The notes under the pieces were generated by a model. The model did no database searches. It saw only the letters and a program-made list of their open reading frames with translations, and was not told where the DNA came from. A stretch of 64,000 bases of DNA from Amaurobius ferox (taxonomy: Eukaryota; Arthropoda; Arachnida; Araneae; Amaurobiidae): NCBI GenBank assembly GCA_951213105.1, contig OX578146.1:115160387-115224386 (forward strand), written 5' to 3'. The position numbers and the translations under genes were made by a program. Position 1 is the first letter of the stretch. Each line of letters starts with the position of its first letter. Shown here piece after piece: positions 1 through 10,924 of the stretch.

Positions 1-507
1 ATATACATTTGAACATACGTAGTCTCTTGATTTAGATTCCGGCGATTTTTGTAGGCCATTTCATAAAAATGGCAGGTTCTTCTTTTCCGAATTATACCAA
101 AATCTAACCAACACCAGGGTATCTCACAAGTGACTTATCCACCAAATATTGAGAAATTTTAGTCTATTAGCTGTTTAGCTAGAGTGGATACAGAAAATTT
201 CTGCGGACCATTTCGCAGAAACAGTCGGGTTCTTTTATCCCGAAGAGTACCACAATCTAATAAGCACCAGGGTTACCCGCAAGAGTCTTACCTACCAAAT
301 TTTATGAAATACGGTCAATAAGGTTTTTGGTTAGAATGATTACGTACATTACACACAGAGACACAGGCACACACACACACAAAGACGTCACATTATAAAC
401 AGTTTCTTTTTTGTTCTAGAGGTTTCAAAACGTGTAGATCCGTCGAAAACTCGAGTTGCGATTTTCGACTTGATTCTAATACTTGACCTATACATTACCA
501 GGGAAAT
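1..507 (+). repeat. R1 dispersed repeat, copy 1 (5' cut by window edge)
   Basis: Non-coding interspersed repeat also present at 2563-3076 and 44690-44957. It begins with two head-to-tail subunits of about 160 bp, each carrying a GGCCATTTCxxAAAAA block, an AGCACCAGGGT block and a TACCTACCAAATTTT block. A short CA microsatellite and GACGTCAC follow, then a 3' module with TAGATCCGTCGAAAACTCGA. In other copies the 3' end is an imperfect palindrome around TATACATTACCATGTAT followed by GGGAAAGTAA. The 3' module resembles that of R2, so the families look related. No coding capacity is visible. Confidence 0.8.
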
Positions 508-699
508 TAATACACAGTCTACGGAGTAAATTTCCATACTCATTTTATATACAGTAAACTGGAAACGAATAATGAAAATCTTGAAGAATTAATAACAAAA
601 AACAAAATATATGCATATATACATTCATTTTCCCCATTAAACGAGCAAACCTATTAAGGGATCGAAGAATCAAAGGCATTTTGAGCGAACATGCAAATG
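508..699 (+). repeat. P repeat, first segment
   Basis: Unique-looking DNA that matches 44958-45065 (for example AATAATGAAAATCTTGAAG followed by AACAAAAAACAAAAT). It is the first block of the long near-collinear repeat shared by the 1-5.25 kb and 44.7-49 kb regions. No gene is visible. Confidence 0.65.
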
Positions 700-1375
700 A
701 ATATAATTTGGTGTCCAATGAATAAATAGTGGGAGCTCCAGCGCATCGGAACTGCGCATTCAGGAGGTGTATATAAGGAGAGATTCTGAATCTGTGTCAA
801 AATTTCTGTTGCATTTCAACTGCGGATATCTTACGTCTTTGGTAGTCATTTCTGGCACACTGACAGCACAGCAATACGTAGACAACATTCTACAACCGGT
901 TGTATTACCGTTCCCTTTGCGACACCCCGGACTTACTTTTCAACAAGATAATGCCCGACCGCACATGGCACGTGTTGCTATGAATTGTCCTCAAGCTTGC
1001 TCAACACTTCCTTGGCGAGCTAAGTCTCCTGAACTTTCTCCCATAGAGCACATTTGGATCGTTAGAAGGCGATTGCAACCATCACGGAATGCTGACGATT
1101 TAACCCGACAGTTGGAGACAATTTGGCAAACATTCCGCAGGACACTATCCGTGAACTTTATCAGTCTATGCCACACCGGGTGACATCTTCCATCCAAGCC
1201 AGAGGTGGACCAACGCCTTATTGACTTCCTTAATTTGTATACAGTCAAATTCTAAATCATTAACGTGTTCTGAAATTTTAACCATTTCTTTTTCTATGTA
1301 TGTTCTTCACATCCACCAATTTTTATCACAATCGGAAAACTCCTTCCTGGTGCGTCGATATTTTTGTTATAGAGA
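700..1375 (+). mobile_element. Tc1-like DNA transposon relic
   Basis: Remnant of a Tc1/mariner-superfamily transposon interrupting the P repeat, because the flanking P segments are contiguous in the 45-kb copy. It contains the C-terminal half of a transposase (767-1248). The right part ends in CTTCCTGGTGCGTCGATATTT, a typical Tc1 subterminal sequence. The 5' half of the element is missing and I could not define both inverted repeats. Confidence 0.6.
767..1248 (+). pseudogene. Tc1-type transposase, C-terminal fragment (frameshifted)
   Basis: Encodes the C-terminal part of a DDE transposase that would cut and paste the Tc1 element in the nucleus. Visible motifs are GTLTAQQYVDNILQPVVLPF, then FQQDNARPH with the second catalytic Asp, then SPELSPIEHIW with the catalytic Glu about 33 residues later, as in DD34E Tc1 elements. 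The frame is open to about 1125. The family's usual ending (YQSMPHRV, IQARGG) continues in another frame to about 1210, so a small indel near 1125-1135 breaks the gene. The N-terminal paired-type helix-turn-helix domain and first Asp are missing. The open frame begins with GTG, which is not a real start. A dead relic. Confidence 0.85.
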
Positions 1376-2562
1376 GTAATTTGAGATCTCAGCATAAAAA
1401 TATTTTACATAAAAAAATCTATTCCTTTACATTTTCTTCGAATTTGAGTTTCATTCCGAACTAAACTGTTTTTGAAATGCCATTCTCTCCTGCGAAGGGA
1501 ACTCTTATCATAACAGGCTTCCTTATACCGGCAATGTTAGCAAAGATAGCGTGTAAAAAAAAAAAAGTGAGAATCGTACCAATAAAGCTTCAATTCAGAT
1601 CATTCATTCCAAAATAAATGTGTCAATCCAAAGAATTATATCGTCCATTTATTAGAATATGATCAAATATGGCTCCATCGTCCTACCATGTTGCTTTTCA
1701 ATGCGATGAAAAGCATTTGAAAAGTTAAAATTTCGGAGATAGCGTGACCATTAGTAGAGAAATGAAGCCATCAGAGATTACATCATACCCGAAATGTTGG
1801 AAGTAAAGCTTTGGAATATGTTTCGAAATATATTTTGAAACTGATAAATGAAATCATGCTGTTACTGCGTTGGGTGGGAGTTTTGACTAGTTCGAAACTT
1901 TCGTTGAACTCATTATGTGCTGGACCACTGGAAAATCGACAATGTTCAATGCCTTATTTATTACAATAATGGGACACAATTCTTACTTTGAGATTATAAT
2001 GGAACGTAACGTCCACCACCTTAATTAAATTAAGAGATAACAAAATGGCTGTATTGATTCTACGAATCTGCAAATAAAATATTTCTGTCAATTATGTATA
2101 TGTATAATATTCAATGAACTGCTGACCGAGTGAGGGAGGGGGTGATGTATTAAAATTATCGAGCACTGCCACTAAATCAAAAATCGTGGCTGTCCTCTCA
2201 TCTTTTGGTGTGTTTTGCCCTCATCTGTTGGTATCCGTGTCAGTTTCGAAAGAAAGGGATGAATCTGAAACTGGAAAAGTTAGAATTTGGTGTAACAGTG
2301 AAAAAACACCGATGTGGGCAGCACATGGCTTTCCCTGCAGACTTATATTCACGTTCTCTTTATTTTATTTAAATTTAATTCACTTTTAATTCAATTTCCG
2401 TTTTCATTTGATAACAGGACTTATTTTCAAAGGTAGCGTAGAGAAAATACGAAAAAATTAAAATATCCCGAGAACGGCTAGTCGTAGTGTAATGGGGTTG
2501 GTCTTCGTTAAAAATGGCATATTACACAAGCATTTAATGGTTATATTTGAGCATACGTAATT
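1376..2562 (+). repeat. P repeat, second segment
   Basis: Matches 45690-46650 over most of its length; shared landmarks include CATTCTCTCCTGCGAAG, TCGTCCATTTA, CTCCATCGTCCTACC and AGAGAAATGAAGCCATCAGA. The element it comes from is unknown and no conserved reading frame is evident. At about 2308-2335 the sequence GATGTGGGCAGCACATGG is an isolated left end of the R2 repeat. A 12-bp A run lies near 1555. Confidence 0.7.
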
Positions 2563-2898
2563 TATTATTTTAAATTTTGGCGATTTTTGCGGTCCATTTT
2601 GAAAAAAAAGGCAGGTTATTTTTTTTCGAATCGTACCAAATTCTAATTAGCACCAGGGTGATCCACAAGCAAATTATCTACCAAATTTTGTGAAATTCGG
2701 TCCATTAGTTTTTCAGTTAGAGTGTATACAAACTTTTGCAGGCCATTTCGCAAAAAAAGGCGGGTTCTTTTATCCCGAATCGTACCCAAAACTACTCAGC
2801 ACCAGATCCGCCCACAAGTGACTAACCTACCAAATTTTTTGAAATTCGGTCAATTAGTTTTTTAGTTAGAGTGGATACAAAATCTGCACAGACAGACA

Positions 2899-2935
<37 letters not shown>

Positions 2936-3076
2936 GTCACGCCAAAAATGGTTTTCTCGTATTCTAGAGGTCTTGAAACGTGTAGATCCGTCGAAAACCC
3001 GAGTTGCGATTTTCGACATGATTCCAGTACTCTCCCTATACATTGCCATGTATTACTGGGAAAGTAAAAATTGATA
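2563..3076 (+). repeat. R1 dispersed repeat, copy 2 (most complete)
   Basis: Both ~160-bp subunits (about 2590-2740 and 2742-2885), the CA tract and the 3' module are present. The right end is CCCTATACATTGCCATGTATTACTGGGAAAGTA, read here as blocks TATACATTGCCATGTAT and GGGAAAGTA, an imperfect terminal palindrome. Open frames here are products of the CA tract. Confidence 0.8.
2900..2932. repeat. (CA)n microsatellite inside R1
   Basis: About 16 CA units between GACAGACAGA and GACGTCAC. The tract occupies the same place in every R1 and R2 copy, so it is part of the element rather than a random locus. Confidence 0.95.
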
Positions 3077-3776
3077 AATAAAATCACACCTACTATAGTA
3101 TATGCTCAATTCCAGACCTCTTCCAATTTAGTTAGAAACTTGATTTGGGTCTATTTCGATCCATCTCAGAGTCCAGGTCAACGAAAAAACTAATAACTTG
3201 AAAATCCGAATTAAAGGTGACGAAACAATAGGATTATTAAAACATCTATATCATTTTATCTATATCATTAAATTTGAAATGGGGTTTGATATTCAGAACT
3301 TTTATTTAATATGTAGGTGTCACATTTAGTGACCACTAGTCATTGACAAACCACGAAGCGGTAGTGAAAGAATTAGTATCCCAATCGAATGTTTGGAATT
3401 ATCCCAAATAATTCGAATGAGAATTTGAAAAATCTGGACTTTCAATAATGTTACGTAATAAATCATTTTCTATAATGTCATTTTCATTAGAACTCGATCG
3501 ACACAAATTTTAGGACGCTGCATGAACCGTTATCAAGATATTGCACTTTTTCAAATAAATTTGTAAAATAAAACACATAAAATTTTAATAAAATATTACG
3601 AACTTATAATGCTGAAAAACACAATACAACATAAATTCTATTTTACGCAGTATATAAAAATCAAAGAAAACAAGTATGAAAAAAAAAATTTACCACTAAT
3701 AAAATTTTACTCTTTTGTTTGTTAAAAGTTTTATTTATGATTCTCATAGAAACAATTCAAACATATACAAAAATAT
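3077..3776 (+). repeat. P repeat, third segment
   Basis: Matches 47600-48370 (for example CAACGAAAAAACTAATA and GTGACCACTAG). At 3777 the match is interrupted by R2 copy a and resumes after it, so the 48.37-kb region is the corresponding empty site. No gene seen. Confidence 0.7.
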
Positions 3777-4673
3777 GATGTTGGCAGCACATGACTTCCC
3801 TTATATAATGCAATAAATTTAGTACTTCTACAGTAAAAAATAGACCATTCTTATAGTAGATACTTATATTCTTTCCAAGATATTGAATTTTCGTCAATTA
3901 GTCGTCATTTGCATTGATTTGGCATCATTTTTATCCATTTAGCGAGATTGTCTTTAGTTTGGCAACATTTAAAAATCGCCAAGCTGGCGACATTCCGAAA
4001 AATTCGTCGCAAAAATCTCGCCAAGCGTTATAGATGGAGAAATATGTAATTCTTATATCAGATAAATGACTATTGGCGTTCAAATACAAAAATATTACTC
4101 AAAGTATCATTTCTCATAAATAGAACGAACTATATCCACGAGAATAATGTCACCAAATTTATCGCATAATATTACATATGAAAAGTGAATATGTTTCTCA
4201 GCAGTTAATATTTATTTTTAATATCAGGAATTTTTTGATAAATTTATTTGAAAAATGTGCAATATCTCGAGAACGGTTTATGCTAGCGTCCTAAAATTTA
4301 TGTCAATCATTTTCTAAGGTAAACTTACATAAGAAATGTCTATTTGCGCAACTTTATTAAAGGTTCTTATTTTTTGTTGAATTTTTCAAAATTTCACTCA
4401 AAAATTTAGAAGGGTTCTGAACATTCGACTATGTTTAAAAACAATAGCTTTCCAGTCTTCACAGATTGTAATTTTCCTACCAAATTTCATTCGAGTCGCT
4501 ATATTCGTTCGTGAGATATCATCTCCAGAGTCTCACACACACACACCTCAAAAATGTTTTACTTGTGATCAGGGATGCTTGAAACGTGTTCTCCCATTGG
4601 AAACTCGAATTCGAATTTTTGACCCCGTCACAATACTTTCCTTATACATTATACTATGTATGTAAGGAAAGTA
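3777..4673 (+). repeat. R2 dispersed repeat, copy a
   Basis: A ~0.9-kb non-autonomous element. The left end is TGATGTTGGCAGCACATGAC followed by TTCCCTTATATAATG. The right end is a near-palindrome built on CTTATACATTATACTATGTA and ending AAGGAAAGTA. ACTTTCCTTATA-type sequence therefore occurs inverted at both ends. Internally there is a cluster of TTGGCGA/TCGCCAA words (about 3900-4030), a conserved AATATCTCGAGAACGGTT block (about 4260) and a short CA tract (4534-4547). No ORF. Confidence 0.75.
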
Positions 4674-5250
4674 ATGATAAAATACCTATAATTAAGTACC
4701 TAGTGATTCTCTAAATTAAATTTACTATTAACGTTTAAAATCACTCTCCAGAATCCTCAGAAGATGACACGCCATATTGGCGAAAATTTAAACATTTTGA
4801 CAGAGAACAAAAAAAATTCTTTCGTGCATTGAATAGAAGAGGAATCTTCTTCTAAAAAAGCCCTATAGCATAGACACGTCTACCTTGGTCAATATCAGCG
4901 TTCTTACACAAACGCACCAGCCAATGGGTCCATTGAGGAGGAATTAAATATTGGGACTTGAAGTATGACGACAGTCAGGTAAAAGTCATTGTACTAAGAG
5001 TATTGGAAATGGCTCAATAAAAGAAATGGCCCAAGTGGTATGAAAATGTTGATATGATCAAAAAGATAACATGACGACAAGCACAAATAGCGATCATGAC
5101 AGCGGCGATGCGAACAACAAATCGTACAACAAGAATGACATCCAATGCAGATAGTCTCTTATTTCCCATAAGGAATTCGAATTTAATAAAAATAAGCTTT
5201 TTTATATAATAACTTCGTCATTACACTCAACTCTAAATTAACTTGAGAAT
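4674..5250 (+). repeat. P repeat, fourth segment, with possible decayed coding blocks
   Basis: Matches 48370-48990. Two stretches read like old coding sequence: about 4752-4853 (SEDDTPYWRKFKHFDREQ and onward to a stop) and about 4955-5070 (YWDLKYDDSQVKVIVLRVLE, one internal stop). The 48.65-kb copy keeps the second reading (YDLKYDEGRRKVITLRVLE) with a stop at the same place. I cannot assign a family. Confidence 0.5.
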
Positions 5251-5271
5251 GAATATAAATTCATTATATGA

Positions 5272-6062
<791 letters not shown>

Positions 6063-6808
6063 CATAACAGTATAGAATTACGTTTAAATGAATATAATGT
6101 AGATGTAATGTGGTAGTGGCTGTTTAAGAAAGACGAAGTGTGTAAACTGGTTCTAGCTCGTCCGTTCGAGGTTCGACTGCTGCAATAAGTAGCATACCCG
6201 GGCAAATTCAGCATAACAGTATAGAATTACGTTTAAATGAATATAATGTAGATGCAATGTGGTAGTGGCTGTTTAAGAAAGACGAAGTGTGTAAACTGGT
6301 TCTAGCTCGTCCCTTCGAGGTTCGACTGGTGCAATAAGTAGCATACCCGGGCAAATTCAGCATAACAGTATAGAATTACGTTTAAATGAATATAATGTAG
6401 ATGTAATGTGGTAGTGGCTGTTTAAGAAAGACGAAGTGTGTAAACTGGTTCTAGCTCGTCCCTTCGAGGTTCGACTGGTGCAATAAGTAGCATACCCGGG
6501 CAAATTCAGCATAACAGTATAGAATTACGTTTAAATGAATATAATGTAAATATAATGTGGTAGTAGCTGTTTAAGAAAGACGAAGAGTGTAAACTGGTTC
6601 CAGCTCGTCTCTTCGAGGTTCGACTGGTGCAATAAGTAGCATACCCTGGCAAATTCAGCATAACAGTATAGAATTACGTTTAAATGAATATAATGTAGAT
6701 ATAATGTGGTAGTGGCTGTTTAAAAAAGACGAAGTGTGTAAACTGGTTCGAGCTCGTCCCTTCGATGTTCGACTGGTGCAATAAGTAGCATACTCGGGCA
6801 AATCCAGC
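6063..6808. repeat. 149-bp tandem repeat, five units
   Basis: Units start at 6063, 6212, 6361, 6510 and 6659 with CATAACAGTATAGAATTACG; the spacing is exactly 149 bp. Units 1-3 are almost identical, units 4-5 a little more diverged. Each contains GGTAGTGGCTGTTTAAGAAA and GAGGTTCGACTGGTGCAA. The block AATATAATGTAGATGTAATG...GTAGTGGCTGTTT weakly resembles 8545-8575 and 61990-62020 in the Q repeat, suggesting the unit was amplified from a piece of Q. Confidence 0.95.
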
Positions 6809-7414
6809 AAGCTCAAGATTGACCTCAGCTTCAGGCTGTTTTTTTATTTAACATCTAAAAGTAAGAACACGATCATAACAGCATCACTGGGCTGATATTC
6901 TATGTCGCCGAGCACTTATAATGTACTCGGCAACACAAAATAGCTGCAGCACCACATTTTGCTATAAATAAAACACGTGACTTTGCGTATAATCAATAAT
7001 GAACTGCTTCACAACTTAAAATGCAGAGCAAATAAGCAGAAAATAGCAGCGTTTTAGAAAATATTGCGATATCCGAAAATGAATCTGGACTTCAACGCCC
7101 GATATGGCAGCGTCACCTCCTGTGACAAATGGAAAATAAAACTAGAAAAACAAGGAAATATGAACCAGTTTTCTGCTCTGAATTGGATGTTCAGGTCCAG
7201 ACTTTTTGCAATGAAGAAATCCAAATGATTATATAAGCGTTCGTCTGCTCATTTTTTGTGCCGCATTTTACGATGTAAACCAGTTAATTATTAATTTGTT
7301 ATGTGCCACAATTTTGAAAGCCAGTGGGAAGGCAGATTGATTCAGCTCTGCCTTGTTGCTAACCTCAAATTTCTTAAAGATTGAGCGTAAGCTATACGAG
7401 CCAGCAATAGCTAA
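6809..7414. other. AT-rich DNA, nothing recognised
   Basis: No credible gene. The phrase GACCTCAGCTTCAGGCTGTTT resembles a piece of Q (near 8987 and 62483), so this may be a diverged repeat fragment. Confidence 0.5.
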
Positions 7415-10400
7415 GTTTATATTCGCAGAACGCGGACCTAGACATTTTAATAAATAATTACGACTCTCTATAAGCCAAGAAAGTATACTAAATTTTGCAT
7501 AATATCTAAATTTTCGATGGAATGTTATTTGTTATCTAATTTTTAAAAAATTGAGATGGAAAATAATGGTTCTAAAAAATATAGCAGAAAACAATATTTG
7601 AAAATGATTTAAAATTTTCCAATCCTTTATAGAAATTGTACTGATATTATTCACCGATAATCCTTACGCAAGAGGTACATTTTGATCGACTTTATGGACC
7701 CTCCCCCTTCTGCAAATAATCAAATGAAGTCAGTATATACACATATTAATTAAATAATGCAATATAGTGAAAACAGCTGCTTTCTTGCAACAATTGAAAG
7801 TTGGAAAATCCCGACTGTGTCCATAGCGAGCATCGTATGCACCTGATTACTAAATATCAACATATCATAAGATCAAGAACTGATTCGTTGATATGGATTT
7901 GGAGATCAATAATTTGGTACATACTATTATAGCTAACACGATTATTTAAAATATTTTAAATAAGTGTTTTATTTTGAATACCAGAAATACTTTTATAGAA
8001 AAATCTATAATAATAATATCGCTTCTTAGTTTATTGCTTAAGTAATTGGTGACACTAATATCAAGAACTCTGCATTAAGTAAAAATGCAGCAAATAAATA
8101 AAAACATAAAATGACACTGTGAAGAAGGGTTTGAAATTACAGCCAGTCCATGTCTTTTGAGTTAACTTTTGTTCTTCAGAGTAGAGAATTGCTAAATTAT
8201 AGTTTTTCCACATAAACTTAGGGCAATCGGTTAAGGGAAAATCAGTTTTTAAAATTTAGGATCGCATTCTCACCGCATATAACAACATGCATACTATCGC
8301 TTGCATGGATTTGACGATACCTGCAATTGCATCAAGAAAATTTACAAATCGTAGTCCTTTTTCAAAGCAGTCCAACAAATTTGGTCTACCTTACAGCCCA
8401 ATTTTCCAATTCCTTAAAGATTAAGCTCGGAATACAGAAATCAAGTTCATACTCACAGAATCCGCTTATAGTATAAAAAATGTTACCGATCTTTGTAAAC
8501 GGTACCTATATGAGCGTCGTGTAAGTATAGCTAAAATTCAATATAATGCAAATATAGTATGATAGCAGTTGGGAATGTTCGGCATTGCTCCAGGAGGTTG
8601 ACTATGGATGCAATTTTATATAGTTAGTTTCTTACAAAGTTAGAGTGATGTAGTAGGTAGCTTGCATGGAGATAATACAAGAGGCCAGTGCTCAATCACC
8701 GGCGAGGACCAAATGCATTTTCAAAGGAAAAATTAGTTTTAATACCCTTTGATTTATATTCCATATTTTATATGCCAAAATAATCGCATTGTACTTAATG
8801 TCACTAATGTGCAATACTAAAAAGAACCACCTGAGTTTGTTTAAAAAAATTGTGTCATATATTGCATGTGTTTAAAATGTCCTTATTATGTAGGAATATG
8901 TTTTGTTATAGTTAACACAGAGATCAGTCAAACTTAAATGAAATTTACGCAGATTCGTTTAATGCAAATCGTGGCTAGGTTAACTTCAGGCCTGTTCAAG
9001 GCCGATATTTTTTATGTAAGCCATATCAGTATATTAAAATATATATACCACATCTTGAATTCCATAATTTTTCTGTCAAATGAAATTAAACTATAACTAA
9101 TTATTTGGATGGGGGTTGTACCTTACATCTGATAATGGGAAGAATTGGTAAGATTGATGATGAAAGTTTGAGGATATTGGTAGAGAGTCTTTTAAGTTCA
9201 CTATATATTGCAAACAGATAATACTCGTGTATCAGGACATTTTAGGAGTAGGAGCAGGGAGTATCGATGGGGACCTTTAACATAATTTTTACATCCCACC
9301 ATTTAATGCGTTTAACATTTATAATAATTAAATATATCATATTGCCCATTTAAACAGTGTTCATAGTGATGCACTAATATTGACTGAACATTGACAATAG
9401 CGCAAAACAGCACCAGAATATTTTTGACATACTTTGAAAACTCAGCATAAATATATTTTGAATTAAAAGGAAAATCCTACATATTTGAATTTTTTTTTTC
9501 AAATTTTTGATTCTGAATTAATCTGATTTGAATCGTTTCGAGTTATTTTCTACCTTTGCGGGAGATAAGGATAATTCTTACTAATTTTTCAACTCTCTAC
9601 AACTTTCTAATTAACTTTTATCTCCTATCTCAATATCCCCATCTCTATAGGAAGTAAGATAACCTTTCATACCCCGTTAAAAAAGGAAGTCAGCCACTCC
9701 GAAAGGCATCTATCTCGTCGTTGGGGATTCAAATACGCCTGCATAAAAATATATAACTATTAATTTTCAAGCTATATGCCTGATCCTTGACACCTAGTAT
9801 ATTTCATAGTTTAATTCGCATACTGGACTCATTTCTAGTTATCATTTATAGCAATCTAATTAAAATATCTAACAAGAATATGTTTACAGTAAGTATATTA
9901 CTGTATTTTATCAAATTTTAAGTTTTAAATTGTGGAGTATAACATTCAAAAATATTTTTCCATTCAAAGACTGTATTCTACTAAAACACTTGCCGAAATG
10001 TAAATGATGGACATATTCAAAATGGAACAAACACTGAATTTATTCTACGAAAGCTTTTAACTGCTCCAGACAAAGATGGATGATAATGACGATGAACCCA
10101 TTGCAGAACTTCAAAAGCATTTAAGTTCAAAAAGTTCTTTTCTAATGAAAATAGAACATTTTTCAATTGTCTTTGACAGTACGATATTCTTTGCCATTTT
10201 GCACATCTAAGGTATACTTTTCAGAACAAGCAGATAAGCTGTTTAAGTGATTTTTCTTTTTCTTTCAAAGCTTAGTGTATGTGAAATTAAAGTATTGTGA
10301 TGGATATGAAAAACAAACACTCGGATTTGCTTAGATTTACACATTTTAAGCATCACTGAAAATAAATTAACCATTTTATTTTATATCTATCAGTCCTGAA

Positions 10401-10455
10401 TATGTAGTCCCAATATATCTCAAAATAATTTCATAATTGAAAGGAAATTTGTTGT
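7415..10455 (+). repeat. Q repeat, copy 1 (~3.0 kb)
   Basis: Matches 60888-64000 nearly end to end in the same orientation. Shared landmarks are GTTTATATTCGCAGAACGCG at the start, GATATGGATTTGGAGATCAA, AATACAAGAGGCCAGTGCTC, GTATACTTTTCAGAACAAGC and AAGGAAATTTGTTG at the end. Divergence is moderate with many indels. About 9220-9480 is also similar to 45480-45750 in the P repeat (ACTCGTGTATC..GGACATTT), so P and Q share a module. No long conserved ORF; the autonomous element is not identifiable here. Confidence 0.8.
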
Positions 10456-10924
10456 TTTTAATTATGTAGGTGAATGTAAAATACGTATTGACTTACAGTG
10501 AGATTAAACAAGGAAAAATCCTTTAATTTAAATAATTAATTGGAATGTAGCTCAACTCGAGCAACATAGCAGAATCAATTTTTAGGTAGTGTCTGATCTC
10601 TTCCCCCCCCCCCCCCCCGCCGCAAATTTTGTAAGAAAAATTTTGAATAATCTATATTTTTGTTCCAAATGATCCCAATTATAGTATGCTATCTCTAATT
10701 TAAAAGAACTTCAAAATTCGATTGATACTGTGATACAGTTTCGCAAAGAGCATTTACATATTTTAGAAATGACGAAGCGACAAATTTGCACGTCTCCAAC
10801 ACGAGGACGCCAAATTTTACTATGGACTTATAATTTTATTCATGATCAATAACTAAATGGTGACATAACGAAAATAACAATTATATGGATTCATGTGAAC
10901 TCGCAGGTCACATGAACTATCCAA
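10456..10924. other. AT-rich DNA with a C16 homopolymer
   Basis: Nothing recognised except a run of 16 C at 10603-10618, which could form a G4/i-motif structure or mark an assembly-sensitive site. Confidence 0.6.
10603..10618. repeat. poly(C) run, 16 nt
   Basis: Sixteen consecutive C followed by GCCGC in otherwise AT-rich DNA. Confidence 0.95.

Noticed and set aside
2822..3087. Frames rich in Cys-Val or Thr-His repeats (also at 36249-36470 and 47235-47604)
   Set aside because: They come from CA/GT microsatellites within R1 and R2 copies; the neighbouring residues follow the repeat family, not a protein family.
6150..6190. tRNA B-box-like GGTTCGACT in the 149-bp unit
   Set aside because: The B-box match is partial, no proper A box at the right distance and no cloverleaf could be drawn, so no tRNA or SINE is claimed.
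6063..6808. Regularly spaced repeats that might be read as a CRISPR array
   Set aside because: Units are directly adjacent 149-bp copies with no unique spacers, in a eukaryotic transposon-rich context.
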